From NCBI GenBank assembly GCA_017442465.1, contig JAFRZQ010000419.1, positions 1 to 6,263 on the forward strand: a stretch of DNA of 6,263 bases, read 5' to 3'. Under the pieces are notes generated by a model. It ran no database searches, had not been told where the DNA came from, and worked only from the letters and a program-made list of their open reading frames with translations. This document shows, piece by piece, positions 1 through 4,872 of this stretch. Source of the stretch: Anaerotignum sp. Its GTDB lineage: Bacteria > Bacillota > Clostridia > Lachnospirales > Anaerotignaceae. A program made the position numbers and the translations under genes. Within the stretch, counting starts at the first letter, position 1, and each line of letters opens with the position of its first letter.

Positions 1-132
1 CTGGCCATCGGCCTGGAAGCGACAGTGGAAGACATTATCGCGACCATCCACGCGCATCCTACTGTAACAGAAGCAGTCAGAGAAGCGGCTCTGGCAGCAG
101 AAAAGAGAGCAATTCATATCCCTAATAAATAA
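1..132 (+). CDS. lpdA: Dihydrolipoyl dehydrogenase (E3), C-terminal fragment
   Basis: This is the last 43 codons of a flavoprotein disulfide reductase, in frame from base 1 to the TAA at 130-132. The 5' part lies outside the window. The visible piece contains the C-terminal dimerisation-domain signature HAHPTVTE. Its second His (residue 19 of the fragment) and the Glu five residues later match the His-Glu catalytic dyad of lipoamide dehydrogenases. The enzyme reoxidises dihydrolipoyl groups with NAD+ in 2-oxo acid dehydrogenase complexes or the glycine cleavage system. Which of these it serves here cannot be told, because the upstream genes are missing. It converges on lplA, which attaches lipoate to the carrier proteins E3 acts on, so the two are functionally related though on opposite strands. 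Confidence 0.9.
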   Translation: MAIGLEATVEDIIATIHAHPTVTEAVREAALAAEKRAIHIPNK

Positions 133-151
133 AAGTTATACATAATATTGT

Positions 152-181
152 TGCGGCTGTATCGTCAGACATACAGCCGCA
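152..181. repeat. Strong inverted repeat without a U tract
   Basis: A perfect 10-bp stem, GCGGCTGTAT (153-162) with ATACAGCCGC (171-180), has an 8-base loop and extends by one T-A pair at 152/181. It lies 20 bases after the lpdA stop. No T run follows on either strand, so it is not a canonical intrinsic terminator. It may stabilise the lpdA mRNA 3' end, act as a U-independent terminator, or be a dispersed palindrome. Confidence 0.6.
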
Positions 182-225
182 GCCCCTCCCTTCAAATAAA
201 ATAATGAAGGACGGAAAACTCTGAA

Positions 226-262
226 ACCCCTGGCTGATGAATTATGGCTGGGGTATTTTTTT
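226..262 (+). terminator. Weak candidate terminator for lpdA
   Basis: ACCCC (226-230) pairs with GGGGT (250-254), and a run of seven T follows at 256-262. The loop is long (19 bases) and contains TGGCTG twice as a direct repeat. Stem strength is modest, so the call rests mainly on the GC stem plus T-run arrangement and its place after lpdA. Confidence 0.45.
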
Positions 263-263
263 G

Positions 264-295
264 AATAAAAGAATGCCGCCCAAATCAGAACGGCA
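264..295 (-). terminator. Candidate terminator for lplA
   Basis: Read on the minus strand, TGCCG (295-291) pairs with CGGCA (278-274) around a 12-base loop, followed by the T-rich TTCTTTTATT. It begins 18 bases after the lplA stop. It abuts the plus-strand T run, so the two convergent genes appear to have adjacent terminators facing each other. Confidence 0.5.
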
Positions 296-312
296 AAAGG
301 ATTGGGAAAAGG

Positions 313-1311
313 TTATTCGCTTTGTAATAGGAGATCAAGAAAATCTTCTAAATTTAGGCCGTGGAAGTATTGTTCGATTTTTTGTGTAGAAAGATGTTTT
401 TTTAGATCGTCTCTTTCTAGCTTGGCACCTGCCAGATAATTTTCCAGCAAGTGAGTATCTCTTATGCCAAAGAAATCTCCGAAGAATTTTATATCGCTGA
501 TGAAGCCGTCTTTGGTATTCATAAAAATACTGATTTTTCCGCAGCCTTCAAAGCGTCTGCTTTTTTCTACATGATAGGAGGGGGAGTATCCATAGTTCCA
601 GTCCCATTTGTCATAGCGATCTTTCTTAATTTGTTCGATTCTTTCCAAATCTTTATCAGAAAATTTATATGGTTCAATAACATCTGTTTTTAGGATATGT
701 TTCAATAATAAAAATTTAAACGCTTCAAGAGTAAATCCATCTGGAAGGTAAGGAGCAATGTTAGTTACACGGCTTTTTACAGATTTAGCAGCTTTGGATT
801 GAAACTTATCTGCAGAAACATTCAGCACATTGGAAATAATGGAAAGGTCAGAATTAAACATAAGTGTGCCGTGATGCATGATACGACCTTGTTTTAAGTA
901 TTGTGAATTGCCGGAAAATTTTTTGCCGTCGATCGTAATATCATTCCGTCCATTGATTTCGGCAGGGACATTTAGTGATTGAAGAAGTTCTGCAATTGGC
1001 TGACAGAAAAGGCGGATATCTAAATCGGTAGCGTTTTTAGCATTTACAATAAAGGTGAAATTAAGATTCCCCAAATCGTGATAAACAGCACCGCCTCCGG
1101 AAAGACGGCGAATAACGGAGATGTGTTTTTCTGCAGCAGTTTTATGATTGACTTCCGAAAAGGCATTCTGATTTTTGCCAATAACAACGGTGTTGTTATT
1201 TTGCCATAGCATAAAATATTCCTGATTTTTATCCATATGCTCAAAAATATATTGCTCTAAGGCAAGGTTAAAAGCGGGATTGGTACTAGGGGATTCAATA
1301 TATAACAACAA
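313..1311 (-). CDS. lplA: Lipoate-protein ligase A, TTG start
   Basis: This cytosolic enzyme activates lipoate with ATP to lipoyl-AMP and transfers it to a lysine of carrier proteins (E2 subunits, GcvH). With the TTG start it is 332 residues, a usual length for the family. The lipoyl-AMP binding loop RRLSGGGAVYHDLGN lies at about 68-82 and GRND at 121-124. In KKFSG, Lys131 aligns with the conserved catalytic lysine. The C-terminal lipoate-ligase domain begins near WDWNYGYSPSY (about 236-246). An in-frame ATG at 1347 would add 12 residues but has no ribosome binding site. AAGGAG lies 7 bases before TTG 1311, and the product would then begin close to the YIESP motif typical of the N terminus. 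A second TTG at 1308 is also possible. The gene is visibly richer in A+T than lpdA or the phosphatase gene. It has its own promoter candidate and converges on lpdA. Confidence 0.92.
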   Translation of the reverse strand: MLLYIESPSTNPAFNLALEQYIFEHMDKNQEYFMLWQNNNTVVIGKNQNAFSEVNHKTAAEKHISVIRRLSGGGAVYHDLGNLNFTFIVNAKNATDLDIRLFCQPIAELLQSLNVPAEINGRNDITIDGKKFSGNSQYLKQGRIMHHGTLMFNSDLSIISNVLNVSADKFQSKAAKSVKSRVTNIAPYLPDGFTLEAFKFLLLKHILKTDVIEPYKFSDKDLERIEQIKKDRYDKWDWNYGYSPSYHVEKSRRFEGCGKISIFMNTKDGFISDIKFFGDFFGIRDTHLLENYLAGAKLERDDLKKHLSTQKIEQYFHGLNLEDFLDLLLQSE

Positions 1312-1315
1312 AGGT

Positions 1316-1324
1316 CCTCTCCTT
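1316..1324 (-). promoter_or_regulatory. Ribosome binding site that decides the lplA start
   Basis: The minus strand reads AAGGAGAGG here. AAGGAG ends 7 bases before TTG 1311 and 10 bases before TTG 1308. It lies inside the longer ATG-initiated reading frame, where it would encode Lys-Arg-Arg. This argues that the ATG at 1347 is in the untranslated leader. Confidence 0.7.
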
Positions 1325-1375
1325 TTTACATGGTGCTTTGTATACATAATCGGGAATCTGTATTTATTTTACCAT

Positions 1376-1404
1376 ATTCTGTGCAGTGAAAAAAGGTTTA
1401 TCAA
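1376..1404 (-). promoter_or_regulatory. Candidate sigma-A promoter for lplA
   Basis: On the minus strand, TTGATA (1404-1399) and CAGAAT (1381-1376) are separated by exactly 17 bases. The -35 is 5/6 and the -10 is 4/6 to consensus. Transcription would start near 1369, giving a leader of about 58 bases before the TTG start and excluding no coding sequence. It is predicted only from the motifs. Confidence 0.4.
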
Positions 1405-1563
1405 GATATTTCTTAAAAATTCTGAAGTTGAAACTGATACTTTGTGATTTGGTTATCATTTATTACAAATAACAGGTTCGACTTTTTCTGTTTTTAGAAT
1501 TTTTTCGAAAAACTGTCAAAAATCGCATTTGCGAAATGGGCTAGTAAGTGAAAGGGGAATGAA

Positions 1564-1577
1564 ACCGACCTCTCGGT
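1564..1577. repeat. Short hairpin in the recombinase leader
   Basis: ACCGA (1564-1568) and TCGGT (1573-1577) form a 5-bp stem with a CCTC loop. It stands just before AAGGAGG (1580-1586) and the larger inverted repeat. The two hairpins may form one structured leader, or be protein-binding sites. Confidence 0.45.
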
Positions 1578-1585
1578 GCAAGGAG

Positions 1586-1615
1586 GAATGTGAAATTCTT
1601 GGGACTTTCACATTC
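1586..1615. repeat. Perfect 10-bp inverted repeat upstream of the recombinase module
   Basis: GAATGTGAAA (1586-1595) and TTTCACATTC (1606-1615) are exact reverse complements around a 10-base centre. The repeat lies 25 bases before the TATAAT at 1641. Its position suits an operator or recombinase/accessory-protein site. No T run follows, so a terminator is unlikely. The upstream AAGGAGG overlaps the left arm by one base. Confidence 0.6.
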
Positions 1616-1640
1616 TCAGAAGAAGACAGTCGGGATGCGG

Positions 1641-1646
1641 TATAAT
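1641..1646 (+). promoter_or_regulatory. Candidate -10 box for the small ORF and recombinase
   Basis: A perfect TATAAT lies 72 bases before the small ORF start. No acceptable -35 hexamer sits 16-18 bases upstream, where the sequence is a purine-rich CAGAAGAAG. If this promoter is real it probably needs an activator, perhaps binding the inverted repeat at 1586-1615. Confidence 0.35.
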
Positions 1647-1717
1647 GATACTCCCGTATGGAATAATCGGGTCGTGATAGAAATATAAATGGAATCAAAA
1701 ATGAAGGGGTGAGAGAA

Positions 1718-1822
1718 ATGACAAAACTGACTCTTACCAATGTTTACGAAATAGAAGAAAATATGAATCGTGAAAAACTAAGGATAATACTGATCCAATA
1801 TATAAAAAAGCAAACTGTCTGA
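1718..1822 (+). CDS. 34-aa small protein before the serine recombinase, function unknown
   Basis: The ORF runs from ATG 1718 to TGA 1822. GGTGA (1708-1712), part of AAGGGGTGAG, lies 5 bases before the start and matches the 16S anti-Shine-Dalgarno. Only 16 bases separate its stop from the recombinase ATG, so the two are probably one transcript. The product starts MTKLTLTNVYEIEENM, is acidic in the middle and basic at the end (IKKQTV), and could form one amphipathic helix from about residue 11. I do not recognise the family. A translated leader peptide, a recombination directionality factor or the remnant of a longer regulator are all possible. The position and ribosome binding site favour real translation. 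The role is inference. Confidence 0.55.
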   Translation: MTKLTLTNVYEIEENMNREKLRIILIQYIKKQTV

Positions 1823-1838
1823 ATCGGAGGACAGCACA

Positions 1839-3470
1839 ATGAATGGGTCAGATAACAGAAACGGGATTTTGGATGATAAACCGATCGCAGTATTATATCT
1901 GCGGTTATCAAAAGAGGATATAGATAAAATCAACAGGGGGGATGACAGCGAAAGCATAAAAAATCAGAGGTTGCTATTAACGGATGAAGCGATCAAACGG
2001 GGCTTTGTCGTTGGTGATGTGTATTCTGATGACGATTACTCCGGGACAGACAGTACCAGACCGGAATTTAACCGCATGATCGAGGATGCGAAGTTAAAGA
2101 AATTTGATGTGATTCTTTGTAAAACGCAGTCTCGTTTTACAAGAGATATGGAGGTTGCAGAAAAATATATCCACAGAGTATTCCCTTTACTTGGTATCCG
2201 CTTTATCGGTGTGGTAGATCATGTGGATACCGATGTGAAAGGGAATAAGAAAGCCCGCCAGATCAATGCTTTGGTAAATGAATGGTATGTGGAAGATCTG
2301 TCGGAAAATATTAAGGCGGTATACCGCAGCAAGATGCAGCAGGGACAGTACCTGGGCAGCTTTGCCTTGTATGGATATATCAAAGACCCTGAGGATCATC
2401 ACAGACTTATCATTGATGAAGAAGCTGCCGAAGTGGTTCGGAAAATATATCGTTACTGTCTGGAAGGGTATGGTGCGCAGAATATCTGTTATAAGCTGCA
2501 GGAAGAAGGGATTCTGACGCCGACAGAATATAAGCAGAGCAAAGGGATGAAGTTTTATACGCCCTTGCAGTCGGAATGCTACGCAGGCAAGCATCATCTG
2601 TGGAATACAACAACGGTAAAACGGATATTATCCAACGAAATGTATATCGGTACATTGGTACAGGGCCGGGAACGGAAGGTCAGCTACAAAAGTAAAAAAG
2701 TAGTTGTCGTTCCAAAAAGTGAATGGATCATGATCCCTGATTGCCATGAACCGATCATATCAAAAGAGGATTTTTACAAAGCACAGGAAGTCATGAAACT
2801 AAGACGGAAATATTCACCGGTTTCGGATGTGCAGCATAAAATATATCCGCTGGCAGGAAAGGTTTTGTGTAAGGACTGCGGCAATCTGATGGCTCGTTCA
2901 GGCAGGAAAGGAACGGAGTATAATTATCTTCGGTGCAGACTGGCGCTGAAGTCAAAAAATAAGGAATGCTCACCCCATTACATAAGGTATTCTGAGCTGG
3001 AAGCAAAAATTCTGGAGGGGCTGCAGCAGCATGTGGATGAGATCCTTATGGATGAAAAGAATCTGGAGGATATTGCAAAGGAATGCCGTCCGAAAAAGGA
3101 CGCTGCAATGCAGGAACAGAGAAAGTATGCACAATTAAGAGCAGAATATGAAAAACTGCAGGCTGGTCTGAAAAACTGTTACATGGATAAATATTCCGGT
3201 GAGCTGGATGAAGTTCTGTTTCTGGAATTGAAAACTGACTATAACAGAAAAATCAAGGCTGTACAGCAGGCAATGGAAGATCTGGATGATAAGGTCAGGT
3301 ACAGGGAAGAGATTGGATCATCGGAAAAACAGGTAAAGGAACTGGTGAAGAAGTATACGACTTTTTTAGAACTGACTCATGAACTGGTATATGATTTCAT
3401 CGACTATGTGGAAGTCGGAGAAAAGGACGAAAAAAAGGAACAGGAAGTGATCGTTCACTGGAAATTCTAA
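1839..3470 (+). CDS. Large serine recombinase (site-specific integrase/resolvase family)
   Basis: This 543-aa protein is the size of large serine recombinases of Firmicute phages and conjugative elements. The resolvase domain spans about 15-165. It has YLRLS with Arg22 and catalytic Ser24, a Gln43 in SIKNQR, the DDDYSGTDSTRPEF segment, and TQSRFTRD, which carries conserved Arg residues of the active site. A recombinase domain follows (about 180-300). A zinc ribbon with Cys344, Cys347, Cys366 and Cys377 comes next, and then a charged, probably coiled-coil segment (about 395-500). The C terminus looks complete. These enzymes cut attB and attP at a 2-bp core through a 5'-phosphoserine link and exchange strands, so the element integrates or excises without transposition duplications. 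CGGAGG lies 8 bases before the ATG. Only 28 bases separate the stop from the interrupted subtilase gene, which places this at the right end of an integrated element. There is no hairpin terminator after it, only a T run at 3474-3479. Confidence 0.95.
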   Translation: MNGSDNRNGILDDKPIAVLYLRLSKEDIDKINRGDDSESIKNQRLLLTDEAIKRGFVVGDVYSDDDYSGTDSTRPEFNRMIEDAKLKKFDVILCKTQSRFTRDMEVAEKYIHRVFPLLGIRFIGVVDHVDTDVKGNKKARQINALVNEWYVEDLSENIKAVYRSKMQQGQYLGSFALYGYIKDPEDHHRLIIDEEAAEVVRKIYRYCLEGYGAQNICYKLQEEGILTPTEYKQSKGMKFYTPLQSECYAGKHHLWNTTTVKRILSNEMYIGTLVQGRERKVSYKSKKVVVVPKSEWIMIPDCHEPIISKEDFYKAQEVMKLRRKYSPVSDVQHKIYPLAGKVLCKDCGNLMARSGRKGTEYNYLRCRLALKSKNKECSPHYIRYSELEAKILEGLQQHVDEILMDEKNLEDIAKECRPKKDAAMQEQRKYAQLRAEYEKLQAGLKNCYMDKYSGELDEVLFLELKTDYNRKIKAVQQAMEDLDDKVRYREEIGSSEKQVKELVKKYTTFLELTHELVYDFIDYVEVGEKDEKKEQEVIVHWKF

Positions 3471-3483
3471 TACTTTTTTCGCA

Positions 3484-3501
3484 ATTTCGCACAGGCAGGT
3501 G
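3484..3501. other. Probable attachment-site junction (attR side)
   Basis: The antisense subtilase coding sequence is intact to the His codon at 3499-3501 and diverges at once beyond it. The family's expected Val-(Ala/Cys)-Gly is replaced by Leu-Pro-Val. The crossover core should therefore lie at or within a few bases of 3499-3501. The element side carries ATTTCGCA (3484-3491) and TTCGCA in two tandem copies (3479-3484 partly T-run, 3486-3491). The exact core cannot be set without the empty site. Confidence 0.55.
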
Positions 3502-3687
3502 AGTGCCGTGACCGTTATCGTCATAGGGTTCCTTTTTTCCGCTTACCAGATCCCGAAAGGCAATGATGCGGTTTTCCGGCAGGACGAAATCGGCCACAGG
3601 AGAAATGCCGGTATCCAGAAAGGCGATGGACAGCCCCTTTCTTTTTTCTGCTTTTTCTGTGGTAAAAACCGGTTTCCATAAAGGCAT
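3499..3687 (-). pseudogene. Subtilisin-like serine protease (S8), 5' fragment cut by the element
   Basis: Sixty-three codons of a subtilase remain. AFLDTG carries the catalytic Asp (residue 25), and DDNGHGTH carries the catalytic His (residue 60). FRDLVSGKKEPYDDNGHGTH resembles AprX-type intracellular subtilases. No signal peptide or propeptide precedes it. The start at 3687 is chosen because AAAGGAG (3703-3697) lies 9 bases upstream; an in-frame ATG at 3696 abuts that site and is too close. After GHGTH the frame continues as unrelated antisense of the recombinase to a stop at 3397, giving at most a 96-aa protein without oxyanion Asn or catalytic Ser. As it stands the gene cannot make an active protease. 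Precise excision of the element would be needed to restore it. The gene is divergent from the pair at 3787-4481. Confidence 0.8.
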
Positions 3688-3786
3688 TGGAAGCATCTCC
3701 TTTCTCTCTACTAAGGTATGTGAAAAAGAATTTTTGGGGACTTCTGTGCATATCTTTGTTTCAGAAGAAAAAGGAGTGGATATGGG

Positions 3787-4227
3787 ATGGCAGAACAGAA
3801 CAACAGGGAAGCTTTGCCGATGGGAGAGATGGATACACTGCAGATGCTGCAGCGCATGGAACGGCTGAAAAAGCTGATGGGTACATCTGTGCCCTCTGCC
3901 TCTGCGAAGACATTGGAAAAACGGGAGGAACTGCCGCTCTATGCCAGAAACCGGCAGGAGAATATGATCTCTGCAGCCATTCCTTTTCTGGACAGGGAAT
4001 ATCAGAAAGACCTGTATATCATCGTGCGTTTGATGGAGATGCGGCGGGTGCTTTCCGGGGAAGTGCTGGAAGCCCGGGGGAAACAGGAGGAACCGCCGAG
4101 TGTGAGAAGGAGAAAACTGCTGGGCGTCGTGCAGGAATATCTGCCGGAAGGAGAACGGCAGCAGATGCAGAGGATGCTGCAGATGATGGATGTGAAAAAA
4201 ATCATGGAGGGGACGGACAGAAAATGA
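3787..4227 (+). CDS. 146-aa helical Met/Gln-rich protein, function unknown
   Basis: I do not recognise a named family. AAGGAG (3771-3776) lies 10 bases before ATG 3787. A closer ATG at 3782 opens a different frame that ends early. The protein is soluble and appears mostly helical: an N-terminal helix with TLQMLQRMERLKKLM (17-31), a Pro/Ser/Ala linker, and then two similar segments of about 29 residues. The first is 61-89 (PFLDREYQ...RLMEM), the second 111-140 (YLPEGERQQMQRMLQMM). Each is a helix, an LP/LD turn with acidic residues and Gln, then a Met-rich helix. The C terminus is basic. The stop overlaps the next start as ATGA, so translation is coupled. No signal peptide, membrane segment or catalytic motif is visible. 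It lies divergent from the subtilase fragment, and G+C is clearly higher than in the recombinase. Confidence 0.8.
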   Translation: MAEQNNREALPMGEMDTLQMLQRMERLKKLMGTSVPSASAKTLEKREELPLYARNRQENMISAAIPFLDREYQKDLYIIVRLMEMRRVLSGEVLEARGKQEEPPSVRRRKLLGVVQEYLPEGERQQMQRMLQMMDVKKIMEGTDRK

Positions 4228-4481
4228 ATGGATGGGACACAAAGGAAGTACAGGCACTGGGGGAAGAACGGCTGCGGCTTCTGAGAGAGGCGGCAGAGAA
4301 AGCAAAGGGGAAGAGCGGCATGGAACGGCTGGATGTTTTTCTGGAATATGGCGAGCGGCTTTCCGGCGGAGGCAGCCTTCCGCCGGAAGAACAGAAGGCG
4401 CTATTGGCCGCCGTTGCAGCAAGTCTGCCGCAGGAGGAACAGACGCAGCTGATGCAGGTGATGACGATGCTGGGCTTATAA
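4224..4481 (+). CDS. 85-aa helical protein coupled to the preceding gene, function unknown
   Basis: The ATG overlaps the previous stop by four bases (ATGA). GGAGGGGACGG upstream can serve as ribosome binding site. The product has a charged helix (about 7-30, rich in Glu, Arg, Leu) and a Gly-rich turn. It then has two tandem 16-residue units beginning SLPPEEQ (51) and SLPQEEQ (67), ending in MQVMTMLGL. The last unit resembles the C-terminal segment of its neighbour (LPEGERQQMQRMLQMM), so the two proteins probably share a fold and may bind each other or a common partner. That is inference. No known family, signal or membrane segment is recognised. A strong terminator follows 12 bases after the stop, so the pair forms a complete small operon. 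Confidence 0.75.
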   Translation: MNGWDTKEVQALGEERLRLLREAAEKAKGKSGMERLDVFLEYGERLSGGGSLPPEEQKALLAAVAASLPQEEQTQLMQVMTMLGL

Positions 4482-4493
4482 CAAAGGGAAATG

Positions 4494-4533
4494 AAAAACA
4501 CCATTTCATGGATATCATGGAATGGTGTTTTTT
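4494..4533. terminator. Strong bidirectional intrinsic terminator
   Basis: AACACCATTTCATG (4497-4510) pairs with CATGGAATGGTGTT (4516-4529) over 14 bp with one T-G wobble and a GATAT loop. Six T's (4528-4533) follow on the plus strand. Five A's (4494-4498) precede it, giving a U tract on the minus strand. It ends the gene pair at 3787-4481 and could also end the small minus-strand gene whose stop is at 4549. Confidence 0.9.
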
Positions 4534-4548
4534 CTGTGAGGAAAACTT

Positions 4549-4728
4549 TCAATGGATTTTCTTTTTTTGGGAGAAGAAGTGCAGGAGCAGCAGGACTTCT
4601 GCGGGGAAACGGGGGGCGCGGGATGTCTTTTCTGCTGCTTCCAGAGCCAGTGTTTCCCTCTGAGGTAAAGGCAAGGGCAGGTCTGGTTTTAGAAGAAAAT
4701 GGTCCGGGATCTTTTTTCTGGAATACAT
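4549..4728 (-). CDS. Probable 59-aa small protein, function unknown
   Basis: This ORF starts at ATG 4728, with GGAGG five bases upstream, and stops at 4549, 16 bases before the minus-strand face of the bidirectional terminator. Codon choice (CTG, GAA, GCA, CCC, AAA) resembles the neighbouring genes, and the ORF lies between genes rather than over one. The product begins MYSRKKIPDHFLLKPDLPLP, is Pro/Leu-rich and basic, and ends KKKIH. It has an alanine/glutamate stretch and a short Leu-rich run (EVLLLLHFF) near the C terminus that is too short to be a clear membrane helix. The frame is open upstream to an in-frame ATG near 4780, which lacks a ribosome binding site. No family is recognised. It could be a chance ORF, but three independent signals support it. 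Confidence 0.45.
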   Translation of the reverse strand: MYSRKKIPDHFLLKPDLPLPLPQRETLALEAAEKTSRAPRFPAEVLLLLHFFSQKKKIH

Positions 4729-4817
4729 AATAGCCTCCAGGGGTTTTGTATCAATATATGTTTTCAAAAGTTTTTTCATGAATGGATATAATTTTTCTAT
4801 AAAAGAAGTGGATTTTG

Positions 4818-4826
4818 TGGTATCAT
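4818..4826 (+). promoter_or_regulatory. Candidate extended -10 promoter for prpE
   Basis: TGGTATCAT contains the extended element TG-N joined to TATCAT (5/6 to TATAAT). Transcription would start near 4833, about 40 bases before the ATG at 4873. A second candidate upstream is TTCAAA (4763-4768), 18 bases, TATAAT (4787-4792). Either or both could drive the phosphatase gene. Confidence 0.4.
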
Positions 4827-4872
4827 GTAGTATGAGAATGTCTGAGAACATCCTTTTGAAAGGGAAATGGAT

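Larger units (their letters stand above)
1405..1717. other. Long intergenic leader between lplA and the recombinase module
   Basis: No convincing gene is seen here on either strand. The part up to about 1520 is very A+T-rich. From 1523 there is a small palindrome TCGCA-tt-TGCGA (1523-1534), then the hairpins at 1564-1577 and 1586-1615, a TATAAT at 1641-1646, and the ribosome binding site of the small ORF at 1718. Three minus-strand frames were read for subtilase sequence that would match the interrupted gene at 3499-3687, and none was found. Confidence 0.6.

Noticed and set aside
1580..1593. AAGGAGG followed by ATG-TGA as a minimal start-stop ORF
   Set aside because: The spacer is only one base, too short for initiation, so it is more likely part of the inverted repeat.
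1516..1740. 74-codon minus-strand ORF in the recombinase leader
   Set aside because: It has no ribosome binding site, lies over the hairpins and the small ORF start, and bears no resemblance to the missing subtilase half.
2187..2655. Minus- and plus-strand ORFs within the recombinase gene
   Set aside because: They overlap a clearly conserved recombinase domain, and their products show no family features.
3471..3498. Terminator for the recombinase at the T run 3474-3479
   Set aside because: No stem precedes the T run. Transcription may continue antisense into the protease fragment.
3741..3760. CATATCTT as a sporulation sigma factor -10 for the gene at 3787
   Set aside because: No matching -35 for SigE, SigG or SigK lies at the right distance.
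3687..4223. Plus-strand frame leading into the 85-aa gene as a 264-aa protein
   Set aside because: The upstream part is Gly/Ala/Asp-rich out-of-frame reading of the 146-aa gene. The ATGA overlap at 4224 explains the real start.
3700..4518. Upstream part of a 373-aa minus-strand open frame (3397-4518)
   Set aside because: Beyond the subtilase start this is antisense to the coupled gene pair, is low-complexity (Ser, Pro, His, Leu) and has no ribosome binding site or family motif.
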